Position numbers and translations under genes: made by a program. Below, in pieces: positions 9,162 to 17,868 of a stretch of DNA of 64,000 bases (its first letter is position 1; each line of letters begins with the position of its first letter). The stretch spans positions 1 through 64,000 of the forward strand of contig JBFJYH010000006.1 in NCBI GenBank assembly GCA_041622675.1, read 5' to 3'. The notes beneath the pieces were generated by a model. The model was not told the origin of the DNA. It worked only from the letters and a program-made list of their open reading frames with translations, and made no database searches. The DNA is from Reddybacter sp041622675 (GTDB lineage Bacteria; Pseudomonadota; Gammaproteobacteria; Pseudomonadales; Porticoccaceae).

Positions 9162-10403
9162 TCAAAAATCCTGTCGAAACTTGTCCCCACAGGGGCGCCC
9201 CGCCTCGCGGACAAAGCTATTAGTCCTACGGTCATATCGAAACAGCACATTTGAAACGTAGTCACCCTCGCGCAAGCCGATAACCTCGACAATTTCACTG
9301 ACACATCGCCGCCCGTCCGGTAAGCGTGTCACCTGAATAACAAGATCAATGGCAGAACAAAGGATCTGACGCAGCGTTTTCTCGGCAATCTGAAAACCTG
9401 TAAGCCCCACGAGTGTTTCTAGACGTAACAAGGCATCCATGGCGTTATTAGCATGAACTGTGGTCATGGAGCCGTCGTGTCCAGTATTCATTGCGGTTAG
9501 TAAGTCGAGCACTTCCACGCCGCGAATCTCTCCGAGTACAATGCGATCGGGCCGCATTCGCAGGGCGTTACGCACCAAATTTTTCGCCGGTATCTCCCCC
9601 AGACCCTCCGCATTAGGTGGTCGAGTCTCGAGCCGCACCACATGGTCGTGGTTTAATCGCAGTTCGGCTGTATCTTCAATGGTGACCAAACGCTCACGCC
9701 GGTTAATCAATTGACTCAATAGATTAAGCATAGTGGTTTTGCCAGCACCCGTACCGCCACTGACGACAATATTACAACGCTCAGCCACTGCATGGCGCAG
9801 GAAATCGAGAATTGGTGGATCCAGGGAACGCGAGGCCAACAAATCAGCACTACGCAACAGGTCACTGCGAAACTTTCTCACAGACAGGCAAGGACCATCT
9901 ATGGCAATGGGGGGAATAACCGCGTTTACCCGGCTACCATCAGGCGTTCGAGCATCGACCATGGGCGATGATTCATCCAGTCGCCGACCGAGGGGAGCCA
10001 AAATTCGCTGAATCACTCGCTGTAGGTGTTTATCGTCAATAAAACGTAGGTCACTGCGATGCAGTACGCCATCGCGTTCAATAAAAATATTGTGCGCCCC
10101 GTTGGCGAGAATTTCGGTCACTGTGTCGTCATCGAGCAAGGCCTGTAAAGGGCCAAAGCCCACTAGCTCATCCACCAGCTCCTCACCTAGGTGGTCAATT
10201 TCATAACGGGAAACGGCCAACTTTCGGCGCTTGATATAATTCTGAATCCGGGCATTGACAAAGCCAGCTAGAACCGAGCGAGGACCTTCGAGAGGGCTCT
10301 CCTCCTCGTGCTCCAGCTCATCTATAATGTAACGGTGCAATGCGGCCTTGAGATCAGGGTTCAGGGGAATCTCAGCTTGACGAACCGAGACAGGAGGCTT
10401 CAT
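9162..10403 (-). CDS. tadA: TadA/CpaF pilus assembly ATPase
   Basis: The 413-residue protein is a secretion ATPase of the VirB11/TadA family. The Walker A motif GGTGAGKTT is at 216-224. An Asp/Glu-rich Walker B region follows (RMRPDRIVLGEIRG, near 285-300), then the His box GHDGSMTTVHANNA. The N-terminal regulatory domain is complete and the length fits CpaF. It should power Flp pilus extension, and in Tad systems also retraction, at the TadBC platform. The ATG overlaps the tadZ stop by four bases (ATGA), so translation is coupled. Confidence 0.93.
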   Translation of the reverse strand: MKPPVSVRQAEIPLNPDLKAALHRYIIDELEHEEESPLEGPRSVLAGFVNARIQNYIKRRKLAVSRYEIDHLGEELVDELVGFGPLQALLDDDTVTEILANGAHNIFIERDGVLHRSDLRFIDDKHLQRVIQRILAPLGRRLDESSPMVDARTPDGSRVNAVIPPIAIDGPCLSVRKFRSDLLRSADLLASRSLDPPILDFLRHAVAERCNIVVSGGTGAGKTTMLNLLSQLINRRERLVTIEDTAELRLNHDHVVRLETRPPNAEGLGEIPAKNLVRNALRMRPDRIVLGEIRGVEVLDLLTAMNTGHDGSMTTVHANNAMDALLRLETLVGLTGFQIAEKTLRQILCSAIDLVIQVTRLPDGRRCVSEIVEVIGLREGDYVSNVLFRYDRRTNSFVREAGRPCGDKFRQDF

Positions 10404-11572
10404 AACACGCGCCCCATTAAGCGCCTCAACACCCCAGTGGTACCGGACGTTAAACGACTTTCAACCAAGTCTTCAGCCATTTGCTTTAGGGCTTTGCTGA
10501 GTGCATCCCGGGGCGCGTACTCATAGATGCTCTGACCGTGGTTTCTACACCGCAGTCGCTGCTCAACACTGGCCGGCAACGTCGCCGCCAAAGGTAATTC
10601 GAAGGTGTCAGACAAGGTGGCCGCGTCAGGGGCCTCCCGACTGAAAAAACGGTCGACTAACAGTCTTGCATTGTCGAGCTTTACTCCGTCGCTACGCCAA
10701 CGCTGTAACAAAGAGAGATTGCGCCGACTACATGGGACACTTTGGTCCACATGTAGCAATAAATTATCGGCAAACCCCACCATTGTGCGGATCAAGTCGC
10801 CATCAAATTGTCCACACGCATTGACGACAATCTGATCAAAATTTTGTCGGAGACTGCCAAACAATAGAAATAGCTCAGCAGAGCTGCAACCCTCTAAGTA
10901 GGCGTACTCCTCCACCAAGGGTAAGACTCGCAGTCCACTGTGATGGCTGGCAAAAGCGCTCTCAATGACAGAATTGTCTAGACGACGTAGATTGCGCAAT
11001 ACATCATCAAAGTGGAAGTTGCAATTCATCCCAAGAACAGCCTTGCTTTCTCCCACAGGAATCCCTAAGTCCATAAACAGGGTATTGTGGCCGCTTGTTT
11101 GCAAGGCCAAGGCTAAATGACAAGCTGCAAACGATGCATCGGGGTCAGCCTGAGCCCCATACAGCATAGTGACGCCACCATGGGCGACCCGAGCCGGTAG
11201 TTGGGGCAGGCGGGTAGTCAGCCGTCTTATAAGGGCCTGGACCTCACTGGCACGCATACCCTGGGTAATAAACTCCCTAGCACCAGCCCTCATGGCAGCA
11301 AGAACCAGCTCGCTATCATGGCCGTCTCCCACCGCCACCACGGTGATCATCGGACGCGCCTCTAACAAACTTTCCACTAGCGCGCACTGCTGGAGCTGTT
11401 CATAACGATCCAAGGCGATAAACAACAGACTGACATCCATGAGGTCAACTAGGCGCATTAACTCTTCGATAGTTTCGCCCGCCTGAATGATCTCACCCAT
11501 TCCCGATAAAGCCGACTCCAGCCAAGATGCCTGAGTCTCGTCGCGTGTGGAAACAAGAAAGGAATTGTTCAT
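10400..11572 (-). CDS. tadZ: TadZ/CpaE localisation protein
   Basis: The 390-residue protein has an N-terminal receiver-like domain (SLLFIALDRYEQL, ITVVAVGDGHDSELVLAAMRAGAREFITQ) and a ParA/MinD-like C-terminal half. The usual Lys-containing P-loop is replaced by YGAQADPDASFAACHLAL, so nucleotide binding may be lost or altered. TadZ proteins place the pilus machine at a pole and recruit TadA. The start chosen is ATG at 11572, preceded by GAGGTGG. An upstream start would overlap rcpA and lacks a ribosome site. Confidence 0.85.
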   Translation of the reverse strand: MNNSFLVSTRDETQASWLESALSGMGEIIQAGETIEELMRLVDLMDVSLLFIALDRYEQLQQCALVESLLEARPMITVVAVGDGHDSELVLAAMRAGAREFITQGMRASEVQALIRRLTTRLPQLPARVAHGGVTMLYGAQADPDASFAACHLALALQTSGHNTLFMDLGIPVGESKAVLGMNCNFHFDDVLRNLRRLDNSVIESAFASHHSGLRVLPLVEEYAYLEGCSSAELFLLFGSLRQNFDQIVVNACGQFDGDLIRTMVGFADNLLLHVDQSVPCSRRNLSLLQRWRSDGVKLDNARLLVDRFFSREAPDAATLSDTFELPLAATLPASVEQRLRCRNHGQSIYEYAPRDALSKALKQMAEDLVESRLTSGTTGVLRRLMGRVL

Positions 11573-11582
11573 GATACCCACC

Positions 11583-12821
11583 TCAAGGGGAAAGTCCGGG
11601 CGTGCGATCAAATTCTCCCTTCTCGAAAAAAAACAGCTCATACACTGAAGGATCGTAGCTCTTTAAGGTGCTTCCGGGCAGCTCAGGCAAATCTGAGCCT
11701 GCAGCTAAAGGCTGAACGAGATGGGGGGTGACGATCATCAGCAACTCCCGCTCTTCCCGCTGAACGCGAGAAGAGCGGAAAAATGCACCCAAAACAGGCA
11801 AATCACCCAACCCTGGAAACTTATCGACCGAAGAGATATTACGGGTACTCATCAGGCCACTGATGACAAAGCTATCGCCACTGGCCACATTAATACTGGT
11901 GTCGGTGCGGCGCACATTGAGTGAAGGAACTGTCGTTCCCTGAATGGTAATACCGCTGCTGAAATCGAGCTCACTGACTTCTGGTGCCACTTTCAAAGCT
12001 ATGCGGTTGGGGCCAACCACTGTTGGCGTCAAACTCAAGCGCACGCCATATTCCTTATATTCAATAGTAACCGAATCACTGGAGGAACTGGGTACCGGAA
12101 CAGGAAATTCACCGCCAGCAAGAAAACTGGCACTCTGACCACTGGTTGCCACTAGGCTAGGGCGCGCCAAAGTGTAGGCAAAACCACTGTTCTCCAACAT
12201 GTTTAAAGCCCCGAGGACCTCTTTACTGCCACCGCCCCAGAAAATATTAAATCCGGTGTCAGGAAAAGACACAGCAGCGCCACTGCCCCCCGGTCCATAT
12301 TCCAATGCCACACCCGGGGAACCGAAACCAAAAGCATTGGAACTAGATGCAGCGGCGAGAGAGGTGCCGATTTTCTTAAGCTTAGTCCGATTCACCTCGA
12401 CAAAACGGATATCAGTTTGCACCTGATTAGGTAAGCCTGTAGTCCCAGGAGAACTTTTATGAGATGGGTTGAGCGCACTAGTGGCCACCCCCGTAACAAA
12501 TAGCATGCGCTGTTGCGGCTCAGAATGACATTCTGTCCAAATACTCAGATTCGTGGCGCCACCCTGCACCCCAGTCACAAGCACGGCCTTTTGTGACGTC
12601 AACGATACGTCAGCCACCTCAGGGTTGCCCACGGCCAGACGTTTCACCTTGACCGGCACTTGTATTTCGCGATGAGTGCCGGCTGTCACCTCTATGACTT
12701 TCGGTAGTAAATCCAATTTGTCACACCCACCAGTTGCGGCATAAACAGCCGGCACACTGGCAAACAGGAACAGAGCTATCAAGCCAGAAACCGCTGACTT
12801 CTTCCTAAACATGCTGACCAT
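11583..12821 (-). CDS. rcpA: RcpA/CpaC outer-membrane secretin
   Basis: The 412-residue protein has a signal peptide ending AVYA, an N-terminal pilus-formation domain (EVTAGTHREIQVPVKVKRLAVGN pattern, LVTGVQGGATNLSIW), and a C-terminal secretin domain (VPVPSSSSDSVTIEYKEYGV, RTDTSINVASGDSFVISGL, PVLGAFFRSSRVQREERELLMIVTPHLV). It should form the multimeric outer-membrane channel for the Flp pilus. ATG at 12821 with AAGGAAG at the right distance is preferred to the TTG at 12848 that overlaps rcpC. Confidence 0.92.
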   Translation of the reverse strand: MVSMFRKKSAVSGLIALFLFASVPAVYAATGGCDKLDLLPKVIEVTAGTHREIQVPVKVKRLAVGNPEVADVSLTSQKAVLVTGVQGGATNLSIWTECHSEPQQRMLFVTGVATSALNPSHKSSPGTTGLPNQVQTDIRFVEVNRTKLKKIGTSLAAASSSNAFGFGSPGVALEYGPGGSGAAVSFPDTGFNIFWGGGSKEVLGALNMLENSGFAYTLARPSLVATSGQSASFLAGGEFPVPVPSSSSDSVTIEYKEYGVRLSLTPTVVGPNRIALKVAPEVSELDFSSGITIQGTTVPSLNVRRTDTSINVASGDSFVISGLMSTRNISSVDKFPGLGDLPVLGAFFRSSRVQREERELLMIVTPHLVQPLAAGSDLPELPGSTLKSYDPSVYELFFFEKGEFDRTPGLSP

Positions 12822-12844
12822 AAACTGCTTCCTTAACTCAAAAA

Positions 12845-13789
12845 TCAAGGGATTTCCCTGAAGACCTGCCTACCTCGGATCACTTCTGTTCCCTCTGCCT
12901 GATCAGACACCAAGCCCGGCTGCGGTCGAATCGCCCGCTTAAGGGCAAACTTTTCAAATTGAAAAAGCTGTTGATTAATGCTCGGAATCACCATTTCATC
13001 GCCTGCATAAAAGTTACTCAACATACCTTCTTCAGCACTGCGCACTGCCAGCTGCAGGTGACCCACCTGAGAGGCCAATAAAAAGCGCGTAACCAGCTGC
13101 TCGGGAACCGCCAACACTGCACTGTGAAGCCTTTTACTATCTGAGCGTTTAGAGTCAGTCGATGCCGCCGACGCAGCAACGGCTGGATTACCGTGGAGGT
13201 CCAAACCCACCCTATCGCCAACAGAGAGAACTCTCAACGCTTCCACTGCTACCTGTGCGGAGCGATCACTGTTTTTCTCATCCTCCCGCAAACTGAGCAG
13301 AACATCGACAAAATCCCCTGGGCGGACTAGCCCCCCTACGCTTACGACCTCATCAACCCCGATAGCCAATGCCCGTTCGCCGGGCTTGATCATTCTAGCT
13401 ACAGGCCCCCCTACATCAAAGCTGGTTGTGTTGAGAATGGTTCCCGCGGGCAGGTTTCTCCAGACTGTTCTGCCGAGCAATTGGTTAATATCAGAAAAAC
13501 TCCCAGGCGGGGCAATAGTAAGAGACTCAACCGCTAAATCTTCTTTTGTTATTTCAGTATAAGCGGATAGATCTTGAGCCAATACAATCACGTCAGTCTT
13601 TATCGCCTCTGAAAGCTCGAGCGCAGACTCCTCAGCAGACTGAGCCATCGTCATCATCGGTGATGCAAGCTCAACACTCTGAGTCGGTGTCTGCGACGCG
13701 GGGGTACTTAACATTAGTCCCCAGTAACCAACAGCGCCTGCACCGAGCAAAAGAACCAAAGCAAGCACCATCATCAGTCTACTACCCAC
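12845..13789 (-). CDS. rcpC: RcpC/CpaB pilus assembly protein
   Basis: The protein of about 314 residues has an N-terminal membrane anchor (MMVLALVLLLGAGAVGYWGLML), an SAF domain (LAQDLSAYTEITKEDLAVESLTI, LLGRTVWRNLPAGTILNTTSFDVGG), and the RcpC-type C-terminal domain (GERALAIGVDEVVSVGGLVRPGDFVDVLLSL). It is thought to act with the secretin RcpA at the periplasm/outer membrane. GTG at 13789, six bases after AAGGGG, is the better-placed start. TTG at 13795 is the alternative. It is the first gene of the minus-strand Tad operon. Confidence 0.9.
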   Translation of the reverse strand: MGSRLMMVLALVLLLGAGAVGYWGLMLSTPASQTPTQSVELASPMMTMAQSAEESALELSEAIKTDVIVLAQDLSAYTEITKEDLAVESLTIAPPGSFSDINQLLGRTVWRNLPAGTILNTTSFDVGGPVARMIKPGERALAIGVDEVVSVGGLVRPGDFVDVLLSLREDEKNSDRSAQVAVEALRVLSVGDRVGLDLHGNPAVAASAASTDSKRSDSKRLHSAVLAVPEQLVTRFLLASQVGHLQLAVRSAEEGMLSNFYAGDEMVIPSINQQLFQFEKFALKRAIRPQPGLVSDQAEGTEVIRGRQVFREIP

Positions 13790-14141
13790 TATCAACCCCT
13801 TATTAGCCAGTTTAATACTAAAGTAGTGATAACTTTTCCCTTATTGATATTTGGACACGCCTCAGCACCTTAATTAATACCAAAGCAACCCTTGTCAGCA
13901 CTCGCAGCCACTAAGGCCAGCCTATACTCAAACCACCTCAATAGCACTTACAATCTATACTAGAGTAGGCCAAGCACACATAATCAAATATAAATAATAC
14001 TTTATTGTTATCTCTTTAGCCTTAAAGCTTGCCAATGTCGATAAAGCTCGATAGTATCAAAGCGGATTTGTATTTTCAGTCTCGTGGCAGAAAGCACTTC
14101 GAACCTAACATACAATCATGACCAGACACAGGATATTTTTC
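13790..14141. promoter_or_regulatory. Divergent intergenic region between rcpC and flp
   Basis: This AT-rich 350-bp stretch separates the two divergent Tad transcripts and must hold both promoters. I cannot point to a convincing sigma70 or sigma54 box by eye. In P. aeruginosa the corresponding region is bound by PprB, so sites for the regulator at 17869-18612 would be expected here. Confidence 0.5.
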
Positions 14142-14351
14142 ATGAATCATCAAACAAAACGCATTACCCGAACCCCTGGCGCCAACAAAAAACAGTTAGG
14201 CGCTGCAGCCATTGAATACGCCATTATTGCGGGCCTTATTGCCGTCGCATTTATCGGTGTCGCCAAAATTACAGGCGGGAAAATCACTGATGTCTTTAGC
14301 GACGTGAACACTGAACTCGAAGAAATTTCCCCAACCCCAGCCCCAGAATAA
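14142..14351 (+). CDS. flp: Flp major pilin
   Basis: The 69-residue prepilin has a basic leader, the processing site LG/AAAIEYAII (Gly at -1, Glu at +5, Tyr at +6), and a single hydrophobic helix ending VAFIGVAKITGG, as in Flp/Fap pilins of Tad systems. ATG at 14142 has AGGA eight bases upstream. An upstream in-frame ATG at 14118 has no ribosome site. It is the first gene of the plus-strand half of the Tad locus. A hairpin follows that could dampen read-through, which suits a major subunit. Confidence 0.92.
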   Translation: MNHQTKRITRTPGANKKQLGAAAIEYAIIAGLIAVAFIGVAKITGGKITDVFSDVNTELEEISPTPAPE

Positions 14352-14396
14352 AGTAAACCACACATCATGGCGCTGCACTTGCGGATACTGTAGATT

Positions 14397-14427
14397 AAGC
14401 GGTCAACCCCTGAAGCACAAACCGCTT
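14397..14427 (+). terminator. Hairpin after the pilin gene
   Basis: AAGCGGT and ACCGCTT form a 7-bp stem with a 17-base loop and no clear U-run. It could act as a weak terminator or stabiliser of the pilin mRNA. Confidence 0.35.
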
Positions 14428-14472
14428 TACTACAGTAAACTATTGACATAACCCGCTCATGGAGAAACTACC

Positions 14473-14895
14473 GTGACACCACGCAGTCAACAGGGCGCTG
14501 CCGCCATTGAATTTACATTGGTATTCATTGTACTGTTCCTCCTGTTCTACGGCTTGGTGGGGTATACAATACCGTTACTTCTGGCCACCACATTTCAAGA
14601 CCTAGCCACTAACAGCCTACGTGATGTAGTTGAATTACGCCCGTACTCCGACGAGGATATGGACTACAAGGCTCGTGTTGCCGCACAGGTTAATCGATCC
14701 TGGGTCCCGGAAAACTGGCGACAGCCCTGCCCTGATTACCAAGGACACTTTCTCAATAACACAGGGGACATCTGGCGGGTCTGTATTCAAATGGACGACC
14801 CCACCCGCATTCTTCCGCCGCTTAGTTTACTGGGCGTCTCTGTACCAAATCTGCCGAAGGATATACGCGCAGAAGCTGTAATACGACTACACTAA
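14473..14895 (+). CDS. TadE-like pseudopilin
   Basis: The 140-residue protein has the pseudopilin motif QG/AAAIEFTLVFIVLFLLFYGLV at its N-terminus, then a soluble domain with two Cys (WRQPCPDYQG, WRVCIQMDD) that may form a disulphide in the periplasm. GTG start at 14473 follows GGAG by eight bases. TadE/TadF pseudopilins are processed by the same peptidase as Flp and are needed for pilus formation. It resembles the product at 17211-17822, and the two flank tadG. Confidence 0.82.
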   Translation: MTPRSQQGAAAIEFTLVFIVLFLLFYGLVGYTIPLLLATTFQDLATNSLRDVVELRPYSDEDMDYKARVAAQVNRSWVPENWRQPCPDYQGHFLNNTGDIWRVCIQMDDPTRILPPLSLLGVSVPNLPKDIRAEAVIRLH

Positions 14896-14992
14896 CCATG
14901 AACCTGCCGCCGGAAACATATCCTCTCACTCCCACAACAGATTTAAGGTGGCGCCACTGATAACTCATCGACAGTCGCCAAGGCTCTAATCA

Positions 14993-17260
14993 ATGCGTCC
15001 TAAAGCAGCCAGTTTCCAAAAGCAACGAGGAGCATTCAGTGTTATCGGTGCATTTACTGTGGTAACACTAGTGCTGTCGGCAGGACTGGTGATGGACACA
15101 GGCAGGCTCTACTTAAAACAGCGCCAACTACAAAAAATAGCCGATATGGCCGCTCTGGAGACAATATCCCGTCTACCGGATGGAATATGTGCTGCAGAGC
15201 CAGAAAGCGCCCTCTCATTCGCTACCGAAAACGCAACTCGCAATGGTTTTATTCTTGACGATACGCGAACCCTTACTATCACCTGTGTCACCATGTCGTC
15301 CCAACAGGGGCTACGCCAAGGAATCGCTGACAACAACGGACACGCCGTCCAGGTCCAAGTCCACCACCTCGTTGCCTCTAGCTTATTTATGCGAATAGCT
15401 TCTCTTATCAATACCGACAATATCGCGAGCACCACACGCTTGTCGGCACAGGCCATCGCCGAGCGACAAATACCAACAGCCAGCTTTTCAGTGGCCTCTC
15501 AGTTATTACGACTTGACAACAACCTCGTACTAGGAAGCCTGTTAAACACGGTGGGATTAGACGTAAATGACCTATCTATACTTGATAATGGCGGACTTGC
15601 CAGTCTCTCTGCGACCCCTGCAGGTTTGCTACAAGCCTTAGGTGTTGACCTCACCCTTGAGCAACTTCAAGTACTCAGCCCTCAAGGCCTAATTGCCCTA
15701 TCCAATGCAGAGGTCGGGCTTCTTGGGGTTGATGAGCTAATAGGACTCTCCTTGGAACTGATTTCAGATAATACCCTTGCTGCCGAATTGGCGCTTTTAC
15801 AGTCTTCCATCAGCATCGATCCGATGCTAGAACAAGTTGACATCCCTTTATTTGGCACCAATGACGACAACGCCCTTCTCACACTTAACGGTAACGATGA
15901 TGAACCTCTAGGCGCCGCCATAACCACCGAAATTAATCTCGGTGAATTTATCTCAGGAGCTTTAATGCTGGGTTACCAGGGCCGGGTACTTATGGTACCA
16001 GAGTTAAACGTTCTGGGATTAGCCAATGTTGCCCTAGGGGTCGTCGAACCCCCCTCCATCGGCATTGGCCCCATTGGCACCACGGCTTACGATGCTCAAG
16101 TTAGGCTCCACATCGACGTGGACACAGACAATTTACTGAACGGTGCTCTCAGTTGGCTGACAGACACTGTTCTTGATACTAGAGTCCACCTTCCTATTTG
16201 GATTGATCTGGCGTCCGGCCAGGGTACGTTAGTCGATATCGATTGCAGCACAGAAACACCCACAGTGGACATTCTGCTAGAAAACAATATTCTCAATATG
16301 TGTGTAGGGGAGGTGCCATCCTCCCTCAAGTGGTCAACGTCCAATAGCTGCCAGTCTGCTCTCAATGATGCGGAACTGATACGCCTACTGGGCACTCCCA
16401 TTCTCAGCGGCAAAACCGAAGTTTCTGGCTTAGAACACACTGAGCTCTTTGAAGACATGCTAGAGGGTGACACTAGATCCTCACAACCCAACCCATTACA
16501 ACTTAGCAACACCGTAGACAACCTAGTTGCGGGGTTACTGGATCTTCTTGCCGGTTTATTTAGCCCACCATCGCTGGTACCCGATGAAAATTTGGACTAC
16601 ACCCAGGAAGATGATGACGCATTGATTACGGATTTAGCCGAACAGTATTTGGGTGCCACCCAAGCCAATGGTCTTTACAACGTTGATGCTGCTATCGACC
16701 TGATCCTCTCAGGGAGCAACGAAACCGACAGCGAAGGCAACCAGGTCCTGCCGCCCCTCGTAGACAGTGACTGGCCCATTGATAATAGTATACCCACCAG
16801 CTGCCTGATTACGGTCTGCCCCCAAAGCCAGTGGAATGACGGCACCTTCAGTGAAGCCTTTGCCGCATACGCAACACCTGGGGGGCTACTTGACCTGCTG
16901 GGTATTTCAACTTTATCGAATGGTTATCAATCTTGCGGTGGGCTCCTATCTGCACTACTGGCCTGGAATAGCTGCCTGACACATAATCTCACTAAACTGC
17001 TTCAGGACAAACCTGGAGGCATCCAAATCACCCACTTATCCGACAGTGTCAATCTAGCCGACCCCGCCACCAACTCGGCAAACTGCACCGGTACTTTATG
17101 TACGCTTTTACAACCAATATTGGAACTACTCAAACCCACTCTCAACGGTGTTGGAAATTTGCTAGATACGGTATTAGCAGATACCTTAGGCTTGGAGCTG
17201 GGAAAAACTGATGTCACAGTACAAGCCATCAACTGTGGAGCACCAAGGCTTGTCTATTAA
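14993..17260 (+). CDS. tadG: TadG-like pilus assembly protein
   Basis: The 755-residue protein opens with a TadG-type N-terminal domain (RGAFSVIGAFTVVTLVLSAGLVMDTGRLYLKQRQLQKIADMAALET in family terms): one membrane helix, then a large periplasmic part. Residues about 175-260 are a Leu/Gly/Asn-rich block with loose repeats (LQALGVDLTLEQLQVLS, EVGLLGVDELIGLS). Several Cys lie in the C-terminal half. TadG-like proteins anchor or initiate the pilus. ATG at 14993 has AAGG nine bases upstream. Confidence 0.8.
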   Translation: MRPKAASFQKQRGAFSVIGAFTVVTLVLSAGLVMDTGRLYLKQRQLQKIADMAALETISRLPDGICAAEPESALSFATENATRNGFILDDTRTLTITCVTMSSQQGLRQGIADNNGHAVQVQVHHLVASSLFMRIASLINTDNIASTTRLSAQAIAERQIPTASFSVASQLLRLDNNLVLGSLLNTVGLDVNDLSILDNGGLASLSATPAGLLQALGVDLTLEQLQVLSPQGLIALSNAEVGLLGVDELIGLSLELISDNTLAAELALLQSSISIDPMLEQVDIPLFGTNDDNALLTLNGNDDEPLGAAITTEINLGEFISGALMLGYQGRVLMVPELNVLGLANVALGVVEPPSIGIGPIGTTAYDAQVRLHIDVDTDNLLNGALSWLTDTVLDTRVHLPIWIDLASGQGTLVDIDCSTETPTVDILLENNILNMCVGEVPSSLKWSTSNSCQSALNDAELIRLLGTPILSGKTEVSGLEHTELFEDMLEGDTRSSQPNPLQLSNTVDNLVAGLLDLLAGLFSPPSLVPDENLDYTQEDDDALITDLAEQYLGATQANGLYNVDAAIDLILSGSNETDSEGNQVLPPLVDSDWPIDNSIPTSCLITVCPQSQWNDGTFSEAFAAYATPGGLLDLLGISTLSNGYQSCGGLLSALLAWNSCLTHNLTKLLQDKPGGIQITHLSDSVNLADPATNSANCTGTLCTLLQPILELLKPTLNGVGNLLDTVLADTLGLELGKTDVTVQAINCGAPRLVY

Positions 17261-17822
17261 ATATAGAAGATATCCCCTGACAGCGCGTAGACGGAAAAAG
17301 CAAGAAGGGGCCGTGGCCATCGAATTTGCCATGCTGTTTATCTTATTTTTCACCATTGCCTACAGCTTGATCGCCTACAGCCTCCCCATGGCACTGGTTT
17401 TCAGCTACAAACACCTAAGCACAAATGCTGTCAGACAGGCTTTACGCGTTGACCCGACCCAAGACTGGGAGGAATACATGACCGCTGTCAGCACTGAAGT
17501 CAACCGTGTAGTCAATAACAGCTGGCTGCCAAGAAATTGGTACGATGGCGACTGCATTGCCCCTGGCAGCGATCTAAACTGGCAACCACTCACCCCGGTA
17601 GACGGCGAGCCCTCTTTTGGTTTTCTGGGAATTGAACCGTTCGCCAATGGTGTGCTTAACAGGGTGCTTTATGTCTGCATCCGGCGTCAATACTCAAACA
17701 GCGGAAACGAACGAGAGCGAGCGATCATTCCGATTATTAAACTGGGATCCACCCAACTTCCACCACTTCCGCAAGAAAATGGGCAGGTCATCCTACGCGG
17801 AGTCAGCTATGGTCGCCTATGA
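17211..17822 (+). CDS. Second TadE/TadF-like pseudopilin
   Basis: The protein of up to 203 residues has a basic leader (RRRKKQEG) and pseudopilin motif EG/AVAIEFAMLFILFF, then a periplasmic domain with Cys residues and a WLPRNWYDGDC segment resembling WVPENWRQPC of the product at 14473-14895, so the two are paralogues. The ATG at 17211 overlaps tadG by 50 bp. A TTG at 17250, nine bases after GGAG and overlapping tadG by 11 bp, is a plausible true start. It ends the plus-strand Tad operon. Confidence 0.8.
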   Translation: MSQYKPSTVEHQGLSIKYRRYPLTARRRKKQEGAVAIEFAMLFILFFTIAYSLIAYSLPMALVFSYKHLSTNAVRQALRVDPTQDWEEYMTAVSTEVNRVVNNSWLPRNWYDGDCIAPGSDLNWQPLTPVDGEPSFGFLGIEPFANGVLNRVLYVCIRRQYSNSGNERERAIIPIIKLGSTQLPPLPQENGQVILRGVSYGRL

Positions 17823-17833
17823 TTAGAGCCCGC

Positions 17834-17853
17834 CAAGGCCCCCCAAGGCCTTG
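17834..17853. terminator. Hairpin between convergent genes
   Basis: CAAGGCC-CCCCAA-GGCCTTG gives a 7-bp GC-rich stem between the convergent pseudopilin and response regulator genes. The U-run is poor, so this is only a candidate bidirectional terminator. Confidence 0.4.
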
Positions 17854-17868
17854 TATTCTCTACCAAGT

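Noticed and set aside
14118..14141. Longer Flp pilin start
   Set aside because: No ribosome site, and it would add residues not seen in Flp leaders. ATG at 14142 fits both.
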